Of a stretch of 64,000 bases of DNA, positions 42,885-53,859 are shown piece after piece (position 1 is the stretch's first letter; every line of letters begins with the position of its first letter). The position numbers were made by a program, and so were the translations under genes. Origin of the DNA: Phymatolithon calcareum (taxonomy: Eukaryota > Rhodophyta > Florideophyceae > Hapalidiales); NCBI GenBank assembly GCA_977006965.1, contig OZ345356.1, positions 744,001-808,000 of the forward strand. The letters run 5' to 3'. The notes under the pieces were generated by a model. That model was not told the DNA's origin. It did not search any database and worked only from the letters and a program-made list of their open reading frames with translations.

Positions 42885-43110
42885 TTGAGAAGGTACCATG
42901 AGTCCCAACTGGAGGAAAATCGGAACCTTTAGAGGCATATCCTATTAGCATTTAAAATTCAGCTTCCTTAATCGGAATTACATAGAATCACGTCAATGGC
43001 TCTAGCCACGCCAATCTCTTCTGCCGTGGTCCATGAAGGCTTCTTCAGGATTCTGGAGAGTTCTCCAACTGCCCATGATCCTTGACTGCCCATTTCTTCA
43101 ATAAACTTTG
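42885..43110 (-). mobile_element. LINE family 2 3' end, M1 block
   Basis: On the minus strand it encodes a frame similar to the C-terminus of LINE family 2: EEMGSQGSWAVGELSRIL then KKPSWTT and AIDVILCNS with stop, followed by the same 3' UTR (ending at TTCTCAATAAATCC on the minus strand). Confidence 0.6.
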
Positions 43111-43139
43111 TTTGTAATGCTGTCTAATCCAGCGTCACC

Positions 43140-44395
43140 CACAGGTCCACGAGCATGTGCACCAGATATCATAAATGAACATCCAAATAGTGCTTATGGA
43201 GAGAGCAGTGACCGCCGATGATGTACACCTGTAGCACCACAATGCGGAAGCAAGCAGCTGTTCGCCTCCACGACGAACAGATTGGCTATTGCAAAAGCTC
43301 CTTTATCATAATGTAGGTTCTTTAATTAATTCATTCTTTTTGCGTACAGCATTACCCTTGTGGAGCCAGCACCACTTTGAGGGCCTACCATTCTAATACA
43401 TATGTCACGAGTTCGACTATGCGACAACAGTGCACAACAAAACCACGATCCCGGGAAATATTATTTTTATTGCTCCAATCATTATTGTACTCTATATGAA
43501 CGGTAGAATAGTCTTCTCCATTGGTGCGTATCTCCCGAATATCTCCCAAAGTTGAAGCGCTCATGCGCGAGCGCACACCATCACTGTAGTATCTCGACTA
43601 TCATCCCTGAGGAACATAGGAAGCTTTATTCTGTTATTCGTGCGTGTCACGAGACAGCTAATAAGCGTTTCAAGCATTACTGCGTATTTCACGAACGCTT
43701 CCTACACAATCGTGCCCTGCACGGTGTCCGTTTCCACGCTGTTTTGAACATCGCACAGTTGATGAATAGTGCTGAGCGTCTATTCGATGTCGACATGTAG
43801 ATGGAAAACGGTCTGTCAAGCCGACATATATCTATGGTTTGCTTGAATAAAAGTAGAATGCAGTGATGACGCTTCTTCAATTCCATTTCCTGTAGTGTTC
43901 GCGCGTATGAGAAACGCTGATGCGAAAAGAGAATTATGAACTTATATTCGTGCTTCAGGAAAGTTCATTGGGACTGCATTTCTAAATCCTGCAAATATAT
44001 GAAAATATCCCGAAAACGTTGATTTCCGTAACCCCCTGAGATCAACCCACAAAAGTAAACAAACTCCTCGTTTGCCAAAGTCGCTTATCGCTTTGGCGTG
44101 CAACCTGATTGCGCACGGTGGGGTGCTTTCACGTATGTTCTTCACCCACACACTGCTGCTTGCACGTCGGGCGTCGCCAATGACTGACTCTGAGTTGGTC
44201 GGGCGCAGTGACGTAGCAAGGTTCTCTGAATTTACAGGAAGGTCAGAGCTGTTGCCGAGAGCCGTGGGAGACAGTATGATGATTTGCGATACCGGACCGC
44301 GTAATCTATAGTTTTACTAAAAAAATTTGAAAATCAGGACGGATTACTCACGACATTTTGGAAAACGGATTCGGATTGGATTCATTTTTTCTCTT
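43140..44395. repeat. Duplicated block downstream of M1
   Basis: No gene is supported. It contains the TGTACACCTGTAGCAC stretch shared with the DICG upstream region, a segment near 43710-43790 with a weak open frame, and a part (43897-44395) matched in reverse by 62412-62940. 43480-44285 is also matched directly by 50020-50800. GTGGGAGACAGTATG and its upstream 40 bp resemble the DICG upstream region. Confidence 0.5.
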
Positions 44396-44412
44396 TTTAA
44401 CGGAATGGAGCG

Positions 44413-44843
44413 TGTTAAAATTCCCCAAAGGCTTGCGTCCTAGAAGATGCGATGCCATGCGAACATGCACCTGACGGTACAGAGTTATGATCCACTTCTG
44501 CCAAACGAAATCCTGCCTGTACCAACAAACTCGAGACTTCTTCGCTACGACGGTGGTATTTAGCTTAGCCTACACTAGCCAACTCTAACTCCAGCTCACA
44601 ACCATCATCATCATTTACCACACCGTCACTTCACAATAAACAAGGCCGTCCACGTCTTGTTCCCCCCAGTTTCATCCGGATCTCTTAGGAGTGACCGGAG
44701 ATACTAACCAACAGCTTTTATCGCGCACGGCATATCACCGCGACCAGTTCCGCGGGTTCCCCGAGGCGCATTCCAGCTGTTGTTCATTTCTTCGCGCTGG
44801 TGTACCCCCAGCGCAACCGTTCTCAACTCAGACAATTTCATCA
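44413..44843. mobile_element. Solo LTR
   Basis: 431 bp beginning TGTTAAAATT and ending TTTCATCA, flanked by GAGCG at 44408-44412 and 44844-44848. The right arm of the inverted duplication (60866-60891, reversed) shows the site as GGAATGGAGCGGAATGG without it. AATAAA lies at 44635. No partner LTR or internal region is present, as expected after LTR-LTR recombination. Confidence 0.75.
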
Positions 44844-44848
44844 GAGCG

Positions 44849-45212
44849 GAATGGAATCGCTAAATAGATAAATCGTGTGCGGAACGGATTTTTTAGAATC
44901 GTAAGGCCGAATCTGATTGAGAATACGGAAAAAAAACTAATTTTTAAGATTTGAATTTTTGGAAGCGGAGACTGATCCGAAAAAGTCACCAAATACGTGG
45001 CACAGTACATGACAGGTCGAGCTTCATCCACCCATTCACGGATGCGGATCGGATTGATTTTAGTAGTAGCAAAAGCTCCTTTATCATAATTTTTGTTCTT
45101 TAGTTCATTCATTCATTTTGCGTATTCCCCTTGTGGAACTAGCAGCACTTCGAGGTCCTAAGCTTCTTCCATTCTAATACTTTTGTTGCGAGTTTGACTA
45201 TATGACAGCAGT
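44849..45212. repeat. Inverted-duplication segment, left arm
   Basis: Matched in reverse by 60511-60880. Rich in ATCCGATCCGCATCCG-type motifs. The ORFs on either strand are not conserved as protein. I see no gene. Confidence 0.45.
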
Positions 45213-45225
45213 GCACTACCAAATC

Positions 45226-45438
45226 TCGCCTTACAACGTACTCTAGCGTCGTCGAAGATGAGTACAGAAAGTGAGTTTGAGTGCAAGAGACTAACAGGAG
45301 CTCTTGTTTGGAGGCGAATGACGAATCAAGAACGTTTTGAGTAGCCAGACGACTTTAGTTTAGAGAAGAACGCAAGAGCTGCCCCGTTACTCCAAGGTGA
45401 GGCTTTGGGAGCTCTAAAATAAAATCATCAAATATCCC
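45226..45438 (+). mobile_element. Severely 5'-truncated LINE family 1 fragment
   Basis: 213 bp with direct repeat GCACTACCAAATC at 45213-45225 and 45439-45451. It carries only the last RT codons and 3' UTR (KISTE-type region to AAATATCCC). Confidence 0.85.
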
Positions 45439-45455
45439 GCACTACCAAATCGCGA

Positions 45456-45722
45456 ATCGTCTTTTATGACGACATGGAATAGACCAAGACAAAATAGAAC
45501 GACGACGCTGAAATTCCTACGAACAGGACAAGTGGACTCTAAGCTTTTGCCTCCACCTGCTCTAGAGGAGGGTTTTTGTAGCTAGGGCTACGACGATAGC
45601 AACGAGCCCGGGTTTTGCGGGCTTTAACAGAGTAACGGAGCTACCAAGGTAGTAGCACCTGACACGCATCTCCATTACAGTCTTATGAGTGTTTCTGAGG
45701 GCGTTTAATAAATTCAAAAAAA
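45456..45722 (+). mobile_element. SINE2, full-length copy
   Basis: 267 bp with direct repeat ACTACCAAATCGCGA at 45441-45455 and 45723-45737. It begins ATCGTCTTTTATGACG, contains GAGCCCGGGTTTTGCGGGC, and ends AATAAATTC plus poly(A). I see no convincing tRNA A/B box pair, so the head is of unknown origin. Other copies: 49794-49982 and 59994-60267. Confidence 0.85.
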
Positions 45723-46319
45723 ACTACCAAATCGCGATTTCGGGGATATATGTTTTAGTGCTCCAATCATTGTATATGCATGCTATCCGCATGGACAAGA
45801 CGATAGATTTAAGACCCTCGGCGGTAAAAGACCAAGCCGTTTTTGGCAGATTCGAAATCAGTGCAATGAACGCGGTAAAGTTCAAAATGAGCTCACTATC
45901 GCAGTTCACGTTGAATGATCCGGCAGTGAAAAGAAAATTGTTCAAACGTTCTTCGTTCCAACGGCATGGCGATTTTAATGTGCTCTAGGATCTCTCAGTC
46001 TCTCGTGTCGAGAGGTAGGAACGTAGACTTGAGAAAACTCATCAAATTCGTCCAACTTTCTCTGAACAGAAGTTTCGTATCATCTCGACACAGAGCCGGT
46101 GCAAGCACACTTTGGCATATTTGTAAGGTTGTACGGTTAGCAAAGAAAGCCAATTCCATCATTTTCGAGTTACAGATGTCATTTTCCTCTTTGAGTCGAA
46201 AACTAAATAATTCACTCTTCGCAGAGGACGTATTCGCTTCATGGAATAAAGTGGAGCGGATCATTTTGTTCACTACTTGCCGTGGATGACGTTCATCACT
46301 TTATACATTCTTGATACCG
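45723..46319 (-). pseudogene. Module gene a, M2
   Basis: The minus-strand frame 46273-45995 reads MIRSTLFHEANTSSAKSELF, ENDICNSKMMELAFF, CQSVLAPALCRDDTKLLF and ESWTNLMSFLKSTFLPLD. A deletion of about 20 bp before MNKMI removes the HLRQVKQLVYAVV part. The C-terminal part (45945-45724) keeps NNFLFTAGSF and ISNLPKTAW. Confidence 0.5.
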
Positions 46320-46789
46320 CCGGTGGGCATCGATTCGACTGGGAATTTATACATATGTCGCACATCAAGAACGATCTCAATTAAGTCCTTCTTCGTTTCT
46401 GTTTAAGCAGAAAGACCCAGAGGTGGGTGTTTGTAGTCCAATGAATCGTGTTACACCAACAATAAAAGAAACTCTTCTTTAGACAGAATCCTCCCAAAAC
46501 CTCTTGTTGTCAGCGGACGAGTTCGGAACTTTTGAACAAAAATCTTACTTTCTTCTTCTTTTTAAGACAGTATCTACTCCAACAGTTTTCTAATTGGTCG
46601 TACTTTTGAACGGGAGCTCCGTTTAATTTTCCACAAATAGATCTAAACAGCTGATCACTAGTTCTCTACTGCCAACAATTCAACGGTTCGAGCACCTGTT
46701 CGGATTAATACTCTTCAACTAGCTGCCGTTTTTATCAAATAATAGAGTGATATATAACCGCAGAGGGTCTTAAAAATCAAAAAAGAAAA

Positions 46790-47949
46790 ACTAAGAGCTA
46801 TCAAATTGAAAGGTACCTTGAAGTGGCTGAGGAAATGGGTTCCACCGAGGCTGTCACTGCCATAAGAAAAATTATGAGATCAAAAGTCGGAAGGAAAGGG
46901 ATGAAAAAAGCACTCGGAGCAGTGCACCCAATCAATCGCACGCATAAACTTCCGGTGACGGTAAGGCATATGAGTATTGGAAGCTCTACAGAGGATGAAG
47001 AACTCGCTTTGACTATGTACAGCATCGGCTTTTCTCTTATGAAGGTATTCCATTGAGTTCACGATTTCTTTTCAGGCAATGACACATTGGTTCTAACTCT
47101 TTTTTTTCCTTTTTGTGCCCTTTTCTTCTCAAGCTGCGAAGCAGCTTTTGGAGCTCAGAGATCAGACGTTTCCGGGACTGAAAAAGGCTCTTGAACCGGA
47201 CTGGACAGTAGTTGTTTCCGAATGTTGGAAAGCCGGCGTGATAAACAACGTTGCGTCCATTATTCTAGCCCCCCTGACGGAGGTAGGTCTCGGAGTTTTG
47301 GTGACTGTGCCACTTTTAACGAAATGGAGCTTTTGGATTCCTATTGAGTCGTCGTGGCTCCCCAGAATTGTTGCCCCAAGCGTCAGCAGATGCGCTGGTA
47401 ACACTATAACAAGAATTTCTTCTTCTTCCTATAACCCCCGTGACGACTCTGCGTCTTCTCGTGTTGGTCGAAACTGCATTCCTGAAGCTTAAAAGCCCTG
47501 AATGAAATGGAATACGGCTAAACAGTCGAACGAAAAAATGAACAACAAGGATGATTTTGAAGAAAGATTGGTAAGTGCATTGATTGTCTCTCTCTGCTGA
47601 TAAGCCGATTGTGGCGTGCTGTATACTGACACGACGCACCATGTATTCCTCTGGTGTGGGCGTGACTTTGTGATCCAGGAACTCCTGAACAGAAGTATTG
47701 GAAGAGGAAACGAGAGAACTAAATGAGTGCGAAATATACGCTGGCGCGATGCTGTTGCTGAATGAGGATGACCGTCTCGAGAATGCGCGCGGGATGCCAA
47801 AATGGGGATCAATTTGGTTGGAGCTGGTTTCGGAGCACGTGCGTCGTAACACTATCTGGAAGACTATTGAGCCCGCCTCCTCTACAAAAATTCTGCCTTA
47901 CCCCATCTTAGATTCATCTAAAAGCGCGCATTATCTGCAGTTACTGTAG
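46790..47949 (+). pseudogene. Module gene b, M2, start codon lost
   Basis: Exon 1 encodes RYLEVAEEMGSTEAVTAIRK to YSIGFSLMK but the initiating ATG is ATT here, as in M4. The intron from GTATTC (47045) holds TTCTAAC and a T-rich tract. An AG at 47140-47141 keeps the frame into QLLELRDQTFPGLKKALEPD and SECWKAGVINNVASIIL, followed by a possible donor GTAGGT (47284). The last part (47698-47949) encodes EEETRELNECEIYAGAM and GMPKWGSIWLELVSE. TATATAA lies near 46752. Confidence 0.5.
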
Positions 47950-47962
47950 AATCATCAAACGA

Positions 47963-49119
47963 GGGGGATATGTGTTGATTTATTTTAAAAGCTCCCAAGG
48001 CCTCTCTTGAAGAGTAACAGGGTCGCTTTCGCACGATTTTCTAAGCTCACGTAGTTTGATTGTTCAGTATATCCTTGATTCGTATTTCTCTCCCAACAAG
48101 TGCTCCAGTGAGTCGCTTACATTCATATTCAATTTCAGGACTAATCTTGGATGAAGATAGAATGCGTTGGAGAGCGACCAGCTCAATCACGGCTGTGACA
48201 CCAAAGTATGCACCAAGTACTGATTTTCTCCAAAGAGGTGCTCTATTGAATATCAGCCGTAGGCATCGCAACCGTGTAGACCTTTCTCTTACGCGGAGAA
48301 CCACCGGTAGATTGTTCGAATCAGTTGGTATCTCGAGCGATCTTCCTTCTTCTTCCTGTGCCCATAACTCAATTATTTCTTTTCGTCGCCCTTTCTTTGA
48401 GACTGAGCCCTCCTTGGCTTTGTCGAGAGCTTGCTGCAGATCTTCATATTTCTTGAGGCACTCTATGTCCTTGGTTGCCTCCTTAATGTCTTCATCTCTC
48501 CTAGAATACTCATCTGCTTCGTCGAGGCGCTTCTTCTGTCTCACTAGACTCGCAGATAACCTTTTTGCTTGGTGTCTTCTCCTCATGGCAGGTGGTTCTA
48601 GTCGGCACAGAACTCGCATTCTTCCATGGCGGTGCTGGGCATATGTCCCAAAAACATACTTGAAGAATAAACCTTCTGCTGATTCGATTGCTGATTGTAA
48701 TCGCTTTGTCAGAGGTGTGACGTGGAGTGCATACTCCCACTTTGGCAAAATAAGCGACTTGAAGATTCTAATGCATGTCGCAGGCTGAAAGCCTCGAACA
48801 TTGACTCCAATATCCCGCAGTTTGTGTATGCACCCCGCTGCATTTCGTACTCTTGATAACGCCATGTCGTCTGTTACGCCTTTGTGGTTCATGCTTATAC
48901 CGAGATACGAGAGCCTCCAAGCTTGATGAAGAACTCGACCCGCAATGTGGAAGGTGTGTTTCCTGAGTCCCTTGTATTTAAGGATCTCGCTCTTTCCTGG
49001 CTTTGTGTTCCAGATCATGCCATTTTCCTTCGCCCAGGAAGTCGCTATATCAAGTAGCTTCTGCATTCCTTCTCCATCCTTTGATTGCAGCTGGACATCG
49101 TCAGCGAACAGTTGCGCTG
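47963..49119 (-). mobile_element. LINE family 1, young 5'-truncated insertion
   Basis: 1157 bp on the minus strand with direct repeat ATCATCAAACGA at 47951-47962 and 49120-49131. M1 (42752) and M4 (57720) have the uninterrupted site. The 3' end reads TAAAATAAATCAACACATAT and a C run with no poly(A). Confidence 0.92.
48047..49066 (-). CDS. LINE family 1 reverse transcriptase, C-terminal 339 residues
   Basis: An uninterrupted frame from just after the catalytic motif (LFADDVQLQ is encoded immediately upstream, up to 49119) to the natural stop. It shows LSYLGISMNHKGVTDD, RIFKSLILPKWEYALHVTP, a charged helical region with Lys/Glu repeats, and APLWRKSVLGAYFG then KRLTGALVGREI. Lack of stops implies a young copy. 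It cannot be active because the 5' part is missing. Confidence 0.75.
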   Translation of the reverse strand: MQKLLDIATSWAKENGMIWNTKPGKSEILKYKGLRKHTFHIAGRVLHQAWRLSYLGISMNHKGVTDDMALSRVRNAAGCIHKLRDIGVNVRGFQPATCIRIFKSLILPKWEYALHVTPLTKRLQSAIESAEGLFFKYVFGTYAQHRHGRMRVLCRLEPPAMRRRHQAKRLSASLVRQKKRLDEADEYSRRDEDIKEATKDIECLKKYEDLQQALDKAKEGSVSKKGRRKEIIELWAQEEEGRSLEIPTDSNNLPVVLRVRERSTRLRCLRLIFNRAPLWRKSVLGAYFGVTAVIELVALQRILSSSKISPEIEYECKRLTGALVGREIRIKDILNNQTT

Positions 49120-49131
49120 ATCATCAAACGA

Positions 49132-49793
49132 CATTTTGTACAATAACACTACATTTTAAAAGTCTGTTTTTCGTCTATAGAAAAGTATCCTCCAGTACTA
49201 CGGAGGAGCGTTCCCTTTGCGCGCACATGCGTTGTTCAGAATGTACGTACAAAAATTGTAATGCTGTCCTAATTAAATGGATTTATTGGGAGGGTACCAT
49301 GTGTCCGAACTGGAGGAAAGTCGGCACCTTTCTAGGCATATTCTATTAGCATTAAAAATTCAGCTTCCTTAATCGGAGTTATATAAAATCACGTCAATGG
49401 CTTTAGCCACGTCAAACTCTTCTGGCGGGGTCCATGAAGGCTTCTTCAGGATTCTGTGTGTATTCCAACTGCCCATGATCCTTGACTTCCCATTTCTTCA
49501 ATTAACTTTGCTTGTAATACTGTCTAATCCACCGTCACCCACAGGTCCATTAGCATATGCTTCATATATCATAAATAAACGTGCGAATAGTGCTTATAGA
49601 GAGAGCAGTGACCTCCGATTATGTACACCTGTAGCTTCTTTAATTAATTCATTCATTTTGCGTATTCCCTTTGTGGATCTAGCAACACGTTGAGGGCCTA
49701 AGCTTCTTCCATTTTAATACATTAAATGTATTAGAATGGAAGAAGCTTACTAGCGAGTTTGACTATGTTCCAACAGTGCACAACCAAACCACA
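49132..49793. repeat. Duplicated block downstream of M2
   Basis: Collinear with 42790-43430. It contains a LINE family 2 3' end on the minus strand (49275-49530, ending AIDVILYN with stop) and the TGTACACCTGTAGC stretch at 49621. No host gene is seen. Confidence 0.55.
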
Positions 49794-49982
49794 GCTTTTC
49801 CCTCCACCTTCTCTGGAGGAGGGTTTTTGCAGTTAGGGCTACGACGATAGCAACGAGCCCGGATTTTGCGGGCTTTAACAGAGTAACGGAGCTACCAAGG
49901 TAGTAGCATCTGAAACGCATCTCCCTTACAGTCTTATGAGTGTTTCTGAGGGCGTTTAATAAATTCAAAATTCAAAAAAAAA
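49794..49982 (+). mobile_element. SINE2, 5'-truncated copy
   Basis: 189 bp with direct repeat ACCAAACCACA at 49783-49793 and 49983-49993. It ends AATAAATTCAAAATTC then poly(A). Independent of the insertion at 45456. Confidence 0.88.
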
Positions 49983-50047
49983 ACCAAACCACAATCCCGG
50001 GAAAATATTTGCTCCAATCATTATTGTACTCTATATGCATGTTAGAA

Positions 50048-50240
50048 TAGGGAAATTGAAAGTTTTTTATTTTAGATGCCCTCATCATACAATCATCTCC
50101 TCGGTCATTATAATCTCTACCTCCAATAATTTGTTCATTGCCTGCATTGTTTCCTCCTCAGCTGTCGCGGTTAGTCTTGCTCTCGTGAGGTTTTGTTGCA
50201 GTGTGACCAGGCTCTTCTCCGCCAGCTCCCCAAAGTTCTC
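50048..50240 (-). mobile_element. LINE 3' fragment
   Basis: On the minus strand the sequence reads NFGELAEKSLVTLQQNLTRA then EEETMQAMNKLLEVE and a stop, then ATCTAAAATAAAAAACTTTC and CCC. M1 lacks it at 43505. The ending resembles that of LINE family 1 and of 26899-27258, but the protein is different. Confidence 0.5.
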
Positions 50241-50991
50241 TACGTGCATATCTTCCGAATATCTCCGGCAGTTGATGCGCTCATTGGCGAGCGCACACCA
50301 TCATGGTGTATCTCGACTACCATCCCTGAGGAACACGATGATCGTGTCCTGCACGGTGTCTGTTTCCACTCTGTTTTGAACATAGCACAATTGATGAATA
50401 GTAGTGTTCGCGCATGTGAGAAACGCTGATGCGAAAAGAGAATTATAAACTTGTGTTCGTGCTTCAGGAACGTTCATTGGGAATGAATTTCTAAATCCTT
50501 CAAAGATATGAAAATATCCCAAACACGCCGATCTCCGTAACCCCCCTAAGATCAACACACAAAAGTAAACAAACGCCTCGTTTGTCAAGGTCGCTTATGC
50601 ATTCGGCGTGCAACCTGATTGCGCACGGTGGGGTGCTTTCACATATTTTCCTAACTCACACACTGCTGCTGCCATGTCGGGCGTCGCCAAATACTGACTC
50701 TGGGTTGGTCGGGCGCAGTGGCGCAGCAAGGTTTTCTAAATTTACAACAAGGTCGGAGCTGTTGCCGAGAGTCGTGGAGACAGTGCGATGATTTCTGAAC
50801 AACGAGATACTGTTTTCGAACAGCCTCAGTCGTTCCCCATCTGCGTGAACGAACTTTCCACAATAAAGGCACAAAGAATTGTTGCCGACGGCAGTGGATC
50901 TATATATAGAAAAGTTACAAAAACATTTCGAAAAACAAAACACATTAGGATCTGGTGAGCTGGCTCTCCATGCAGTGTGACTTTACTGCCT

Positions 50992-50998
50992 ATAAAAC
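50992..50998 (+). promoter_or_regulatory. TATA box of DICG gene E
   Basis: CCTATAAAACCCTCTCG, as in units A and B, about 115 bp before the ATG at 51108. Confidence 0.5.
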
Positions 50999-51107
50999 CC
51001 TCTCGTTTTGCTTCACCCTTCGCAGAAATAATCTCCTCAAGCGACGCTTATTCTGACCTTCTCAAGACAAGCAAAGGCCCGTACCCTACCGCATCACACA
51101 TATAAAA

Positions 51108-51338
51108 ATGTCTGATCTGCTCTCAGTCGCTACCACCTCCAAGGTCGGAGCGGGAGTTTTGTGTCAACTTTGCGGATATGCATTGAGGTTCGCGTGCGAC
51201 ATCTGCGGAAATCCGTTCTGCGTGAAGAAAAACAACATCAAGAAGCACAGAAAAGAGCCCATGGAATATGCTCATTTTCGCAGAGGTTTGAGTAATGAGA
51301 ATCGCGTCCGACATATGCGGAAATTAATGCAGTACTGA
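51108..51338 (+). CDS. DICG small Cys/His protein, copy E (divergent, longer)
   Basis: 76 codons. It starts MSDLLSVATTSKVGAGVLCQ, keeps FACDICGNPFCVKKNNIKKH and EYAHFRR, and adds NENRVRHMRKLMQY at the end. The N-terminal half has diverged strongly while the Cys/His half is kept, the pattern expected if that half is functional. The promoter block is kept too. The membrane gene and the LINE insertion are absent here (GCCGACGGCAGTGG at 50884 is the empty LINE site). Confidence 0.55.
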   Translation: MSDLLSVATTSKVGAGVLCQLCGYALRFACDICGNPFCVKKNNIKKHRKEPMEYAHFRRGLSNENRVRHMRKLMQY

Positions 51339-51654
51339 TCATCAACATCATCAGACTCAAATTACATCCTGTGCGTCCGGCGACCAGTTCTCGAATAAGA
51401 GATGGATACGATGGTATCTGTTGCGCCCGCTGTTTTGTCGCTGTCCCAAGGCGATTGCTTTTTCCTCTCGCGACTGTACGCCGCACAATTTGGATCGTGA
51501 TAGTCATGCTGCTCGTGGTAGGTGATCTGTGGGGCCATACGGGCACTTGTATTTCGTGTGTTTATTCGTTGCATCGCTGTCTTTTGCGTAAGATTGCATT
51601 GGATTTTTGTTTAATTGAAGCCCCCTTTGTCAATTACCATTGCACCGGAGAGAA

Positions 51655-52670
51655 TATAGGGTAGTTAGTTCCTTCCTCTGAGTAAAGGAAAATGTCGATT
51701 TCTTTGGATTTCGGCTCGAACGCTCGGCTCGTAGCACGCTCAACTTCGCCTGCACGGCACTTTGACCATGCGGAGTCGAAGTTCTTCCCACCCTTCCTAT
51801 TCGCAACCTTCGTCGTGCAAGCCAGTACGGAGACAGCCGCGCGCAAGTTTCCCTTTTCCATTCTCCCCTTTTCGTGCGTCCGTTCAAAGGTCGACGGCCC
51901 AGCCAAGGTCGCCGTATCAAGGACGACGCCGCCGTCCGTCCGCATCAATATGACTGTGATGTTGGCGGTATCGCCGAACTTATCTATCCGCACCAAGGCG
52001 AAGGTTCGCGCCCGTGTCTGACCGGCACCACCAATTGAGTTCCCGCAAGGCTGTCGAGTGTTCTCCAGCCGACCGTCGACTCTTCTTCTGGCGAGTCGCG
52101 CTTATCTCTGTTTACCATGTTCCACCGTCCTCGCCTACTCCGACGTTCTTTTCCGTTCTTTTCGTTTCGCTGTTCTCCATCGCGCATCACTACGACGCGT
52201 GCGCTGCTAACGTCGAGACTGGCCCAGCCATACACGGCGTAGCCTCGTATATGCGCTTTATCTCTGTGTGCACTTGTGTTACCGTAACGTTTTGGAGTGT
52301 GCTCCGTGGGCGGCGCGATTTCTTTCCGATACAAGCCGAAGTATACTCTCATTTACATCTCAAGGAGCTTTCCTGTCCCTACACGATGTAGCCTCGCGCT
52401 CGAGGTCGATCACGAAGACCCCATATGATCCCGTAAGGCAATGGACTGTGCTCCGGGGGTGGTGTGCTCAATCTGTCTGGTGTTTGTTTTCTATTGGGGT
52501 TTTTGTTGGCTTGTCTTTCTTTCCTCTTCTTTGTGTCTAATCTCTCCCACTTTTATCTTCTCTCTCATCTCTTAGGCTTTTCTCTCCCACGTGGTGTCGG
52601 GTTCTTTTGGAGCTTGGCGCTACACTTTACTTCTAAATAAAAATCTACCTTTCTACTTCTTCGAACAGGA
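51655..52670. mobile_element. Unidentified insertion in unit E
   Basis: Unit E homology stops near 51655 and resumes at 52672 (GAGATAAGAGTACTGCG). The inserted kilobase ends AAATAAAAATCTACC, a poly(A)-like ending also seen at 55803. Overlapping frames on both strands around 51640-52020 are open, but none shows a domain I recognise. Confidence 0.4.
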
Positions 52671-53060
52671 GATAAGAGTACTGCGTCATTTCTATTCAAC
52701 TTTTGTTTACTGTCTTCAGTGCTAGTGGCAATTTCCCCGTTTGTCGTACGAAGTGAGAATTGTCGACAGCGCTGTATCTGCAGTTCAGCTCCTAGATGGA
52801 GCTGACGTGAGTACTTATTACTGCTTCGTCGGTGATCAGTCGTCGGTGATGACCAAGTAGATTTACGTTACAGTATCTAGTTACAGGGCACTAACGCTTG
52901 TGCCACACCGTTGCCCCGACAAATTGGACAAATATAATGACTTCATTTCCTTTATCGAGATGCTCGCGAGATAGTTCATATCACCCGTGCACGACACAAG
53001 ATTCCCCGTTCATAAATTTTTTCGGCGAACTCTTCATACGCGGTACGCAGTGGATGTCAT

Positions 53061-53407
53061 AGATCTTCCTGTCCTGTAATGCACGCACTTGCGCGCGGCA
53101 TAGGATCCCTTCGGTTGCTGCGAAGGGACGCTCACCGAAAGGGGCGTGCAGGAGGCAGAGAAGGCATTCGGGAAGCTATAAGTTTTTCCTCCAAACTCCG
53201 CGTTGCGACATGGATGGACGAGCGCCGCCTGGTCCGCCATGTGCTGATCCAATGCGTCAGACCAACACCTGAACCAATCTTTGGTGACATACCTGCCCTA
53301 GGCATGCAAACCGCAGTCCAGCTCGCTAACAATAGAGTAGAGTGGAAAAAACTTAGACCCTCGGATCGCTGCTAGACCCATTAGGAGAAAAGCCAAAATG
53401 AATGAAT
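53061..53407 (+). mobile_element. LINE (family 3) 3' end
   Basis: 347 bp with direct repeat TGGATGTCAT near 53051-53060 and 53411-53420. It ends in a (GAAT) repeat. The open frame up to 53374 encodes a short tail with VQLANNRVEWKKL and stop, like the end of LINE ORF2 proteins. Confidence 0.6.
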
Positions 53408-53420
53408 GAATGGATGTCAT

Positions 53421-53605
53421 GCGCAATCGGCAGCGGCAGCACTTCGGGGACGCTCGTCACATTCGCACTGCCTCTGTCTCCTACGCAGTTTTCATTCTTC
53501 TCCTCAGTACTTTAGAATCCTTCGCCTAAAAGATTTCAATCGCCTTCAACGCACAACGGTCGTGCAGAGCAGAGAGCGATCCGATGATCGTGCGAGCACA
53601 TGCTA
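53421..53605 (+). repeat. Unit E fragment with the SINE1 empty site
   Basis: Collinear with 22150-22320, up to GATCGTGCGAGCACATGC, then it continues into unrelated sequence where units A, C and D have SINE1. Confidence 0.55.
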
Positions 53606-53859
53606 CAAATTCAAACTTGTTCGGGGTCATACCAACATTTACAGTAGAAAATCTAGCGGTCTGCTTACAGTTTCATTTGGAATGAAGCAAACCAACGCAT
53701 CGGGGTGGAATATATGAAGAACGTGACACGTTCGAGTAGAAAAATGACAATAACATGAAGTTACTGGAAGATTTAGCTTTAAAAACCGGTCAAGAACAAA
53801 CAAAATTGTATAAGGAACACAAGAGAAACGGGCTTAAAGGCGACTAGTATGCTATCTGC

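Noticed and set aside
44828-45112. 94-codon minus-strand ORF and its counterpart at 60611-60868
   Set aside because: Frames diverge by indels between the two arms and the composition is that of an A+T-rich repeat.
47284-47492. Continuation of gene b exon 2 past GTAGGT
   Set aside because: The sequence from about 47320 is similar to the antisense of the LINE family 2 linker region at 37440-37520, so the open frame there is not gene b coding.
51634-52021. Overlapping open frames on both strands in the unit E insertion
   Set aside because: No recognisable motif, no second copy for comparison, and both strands are equally open.
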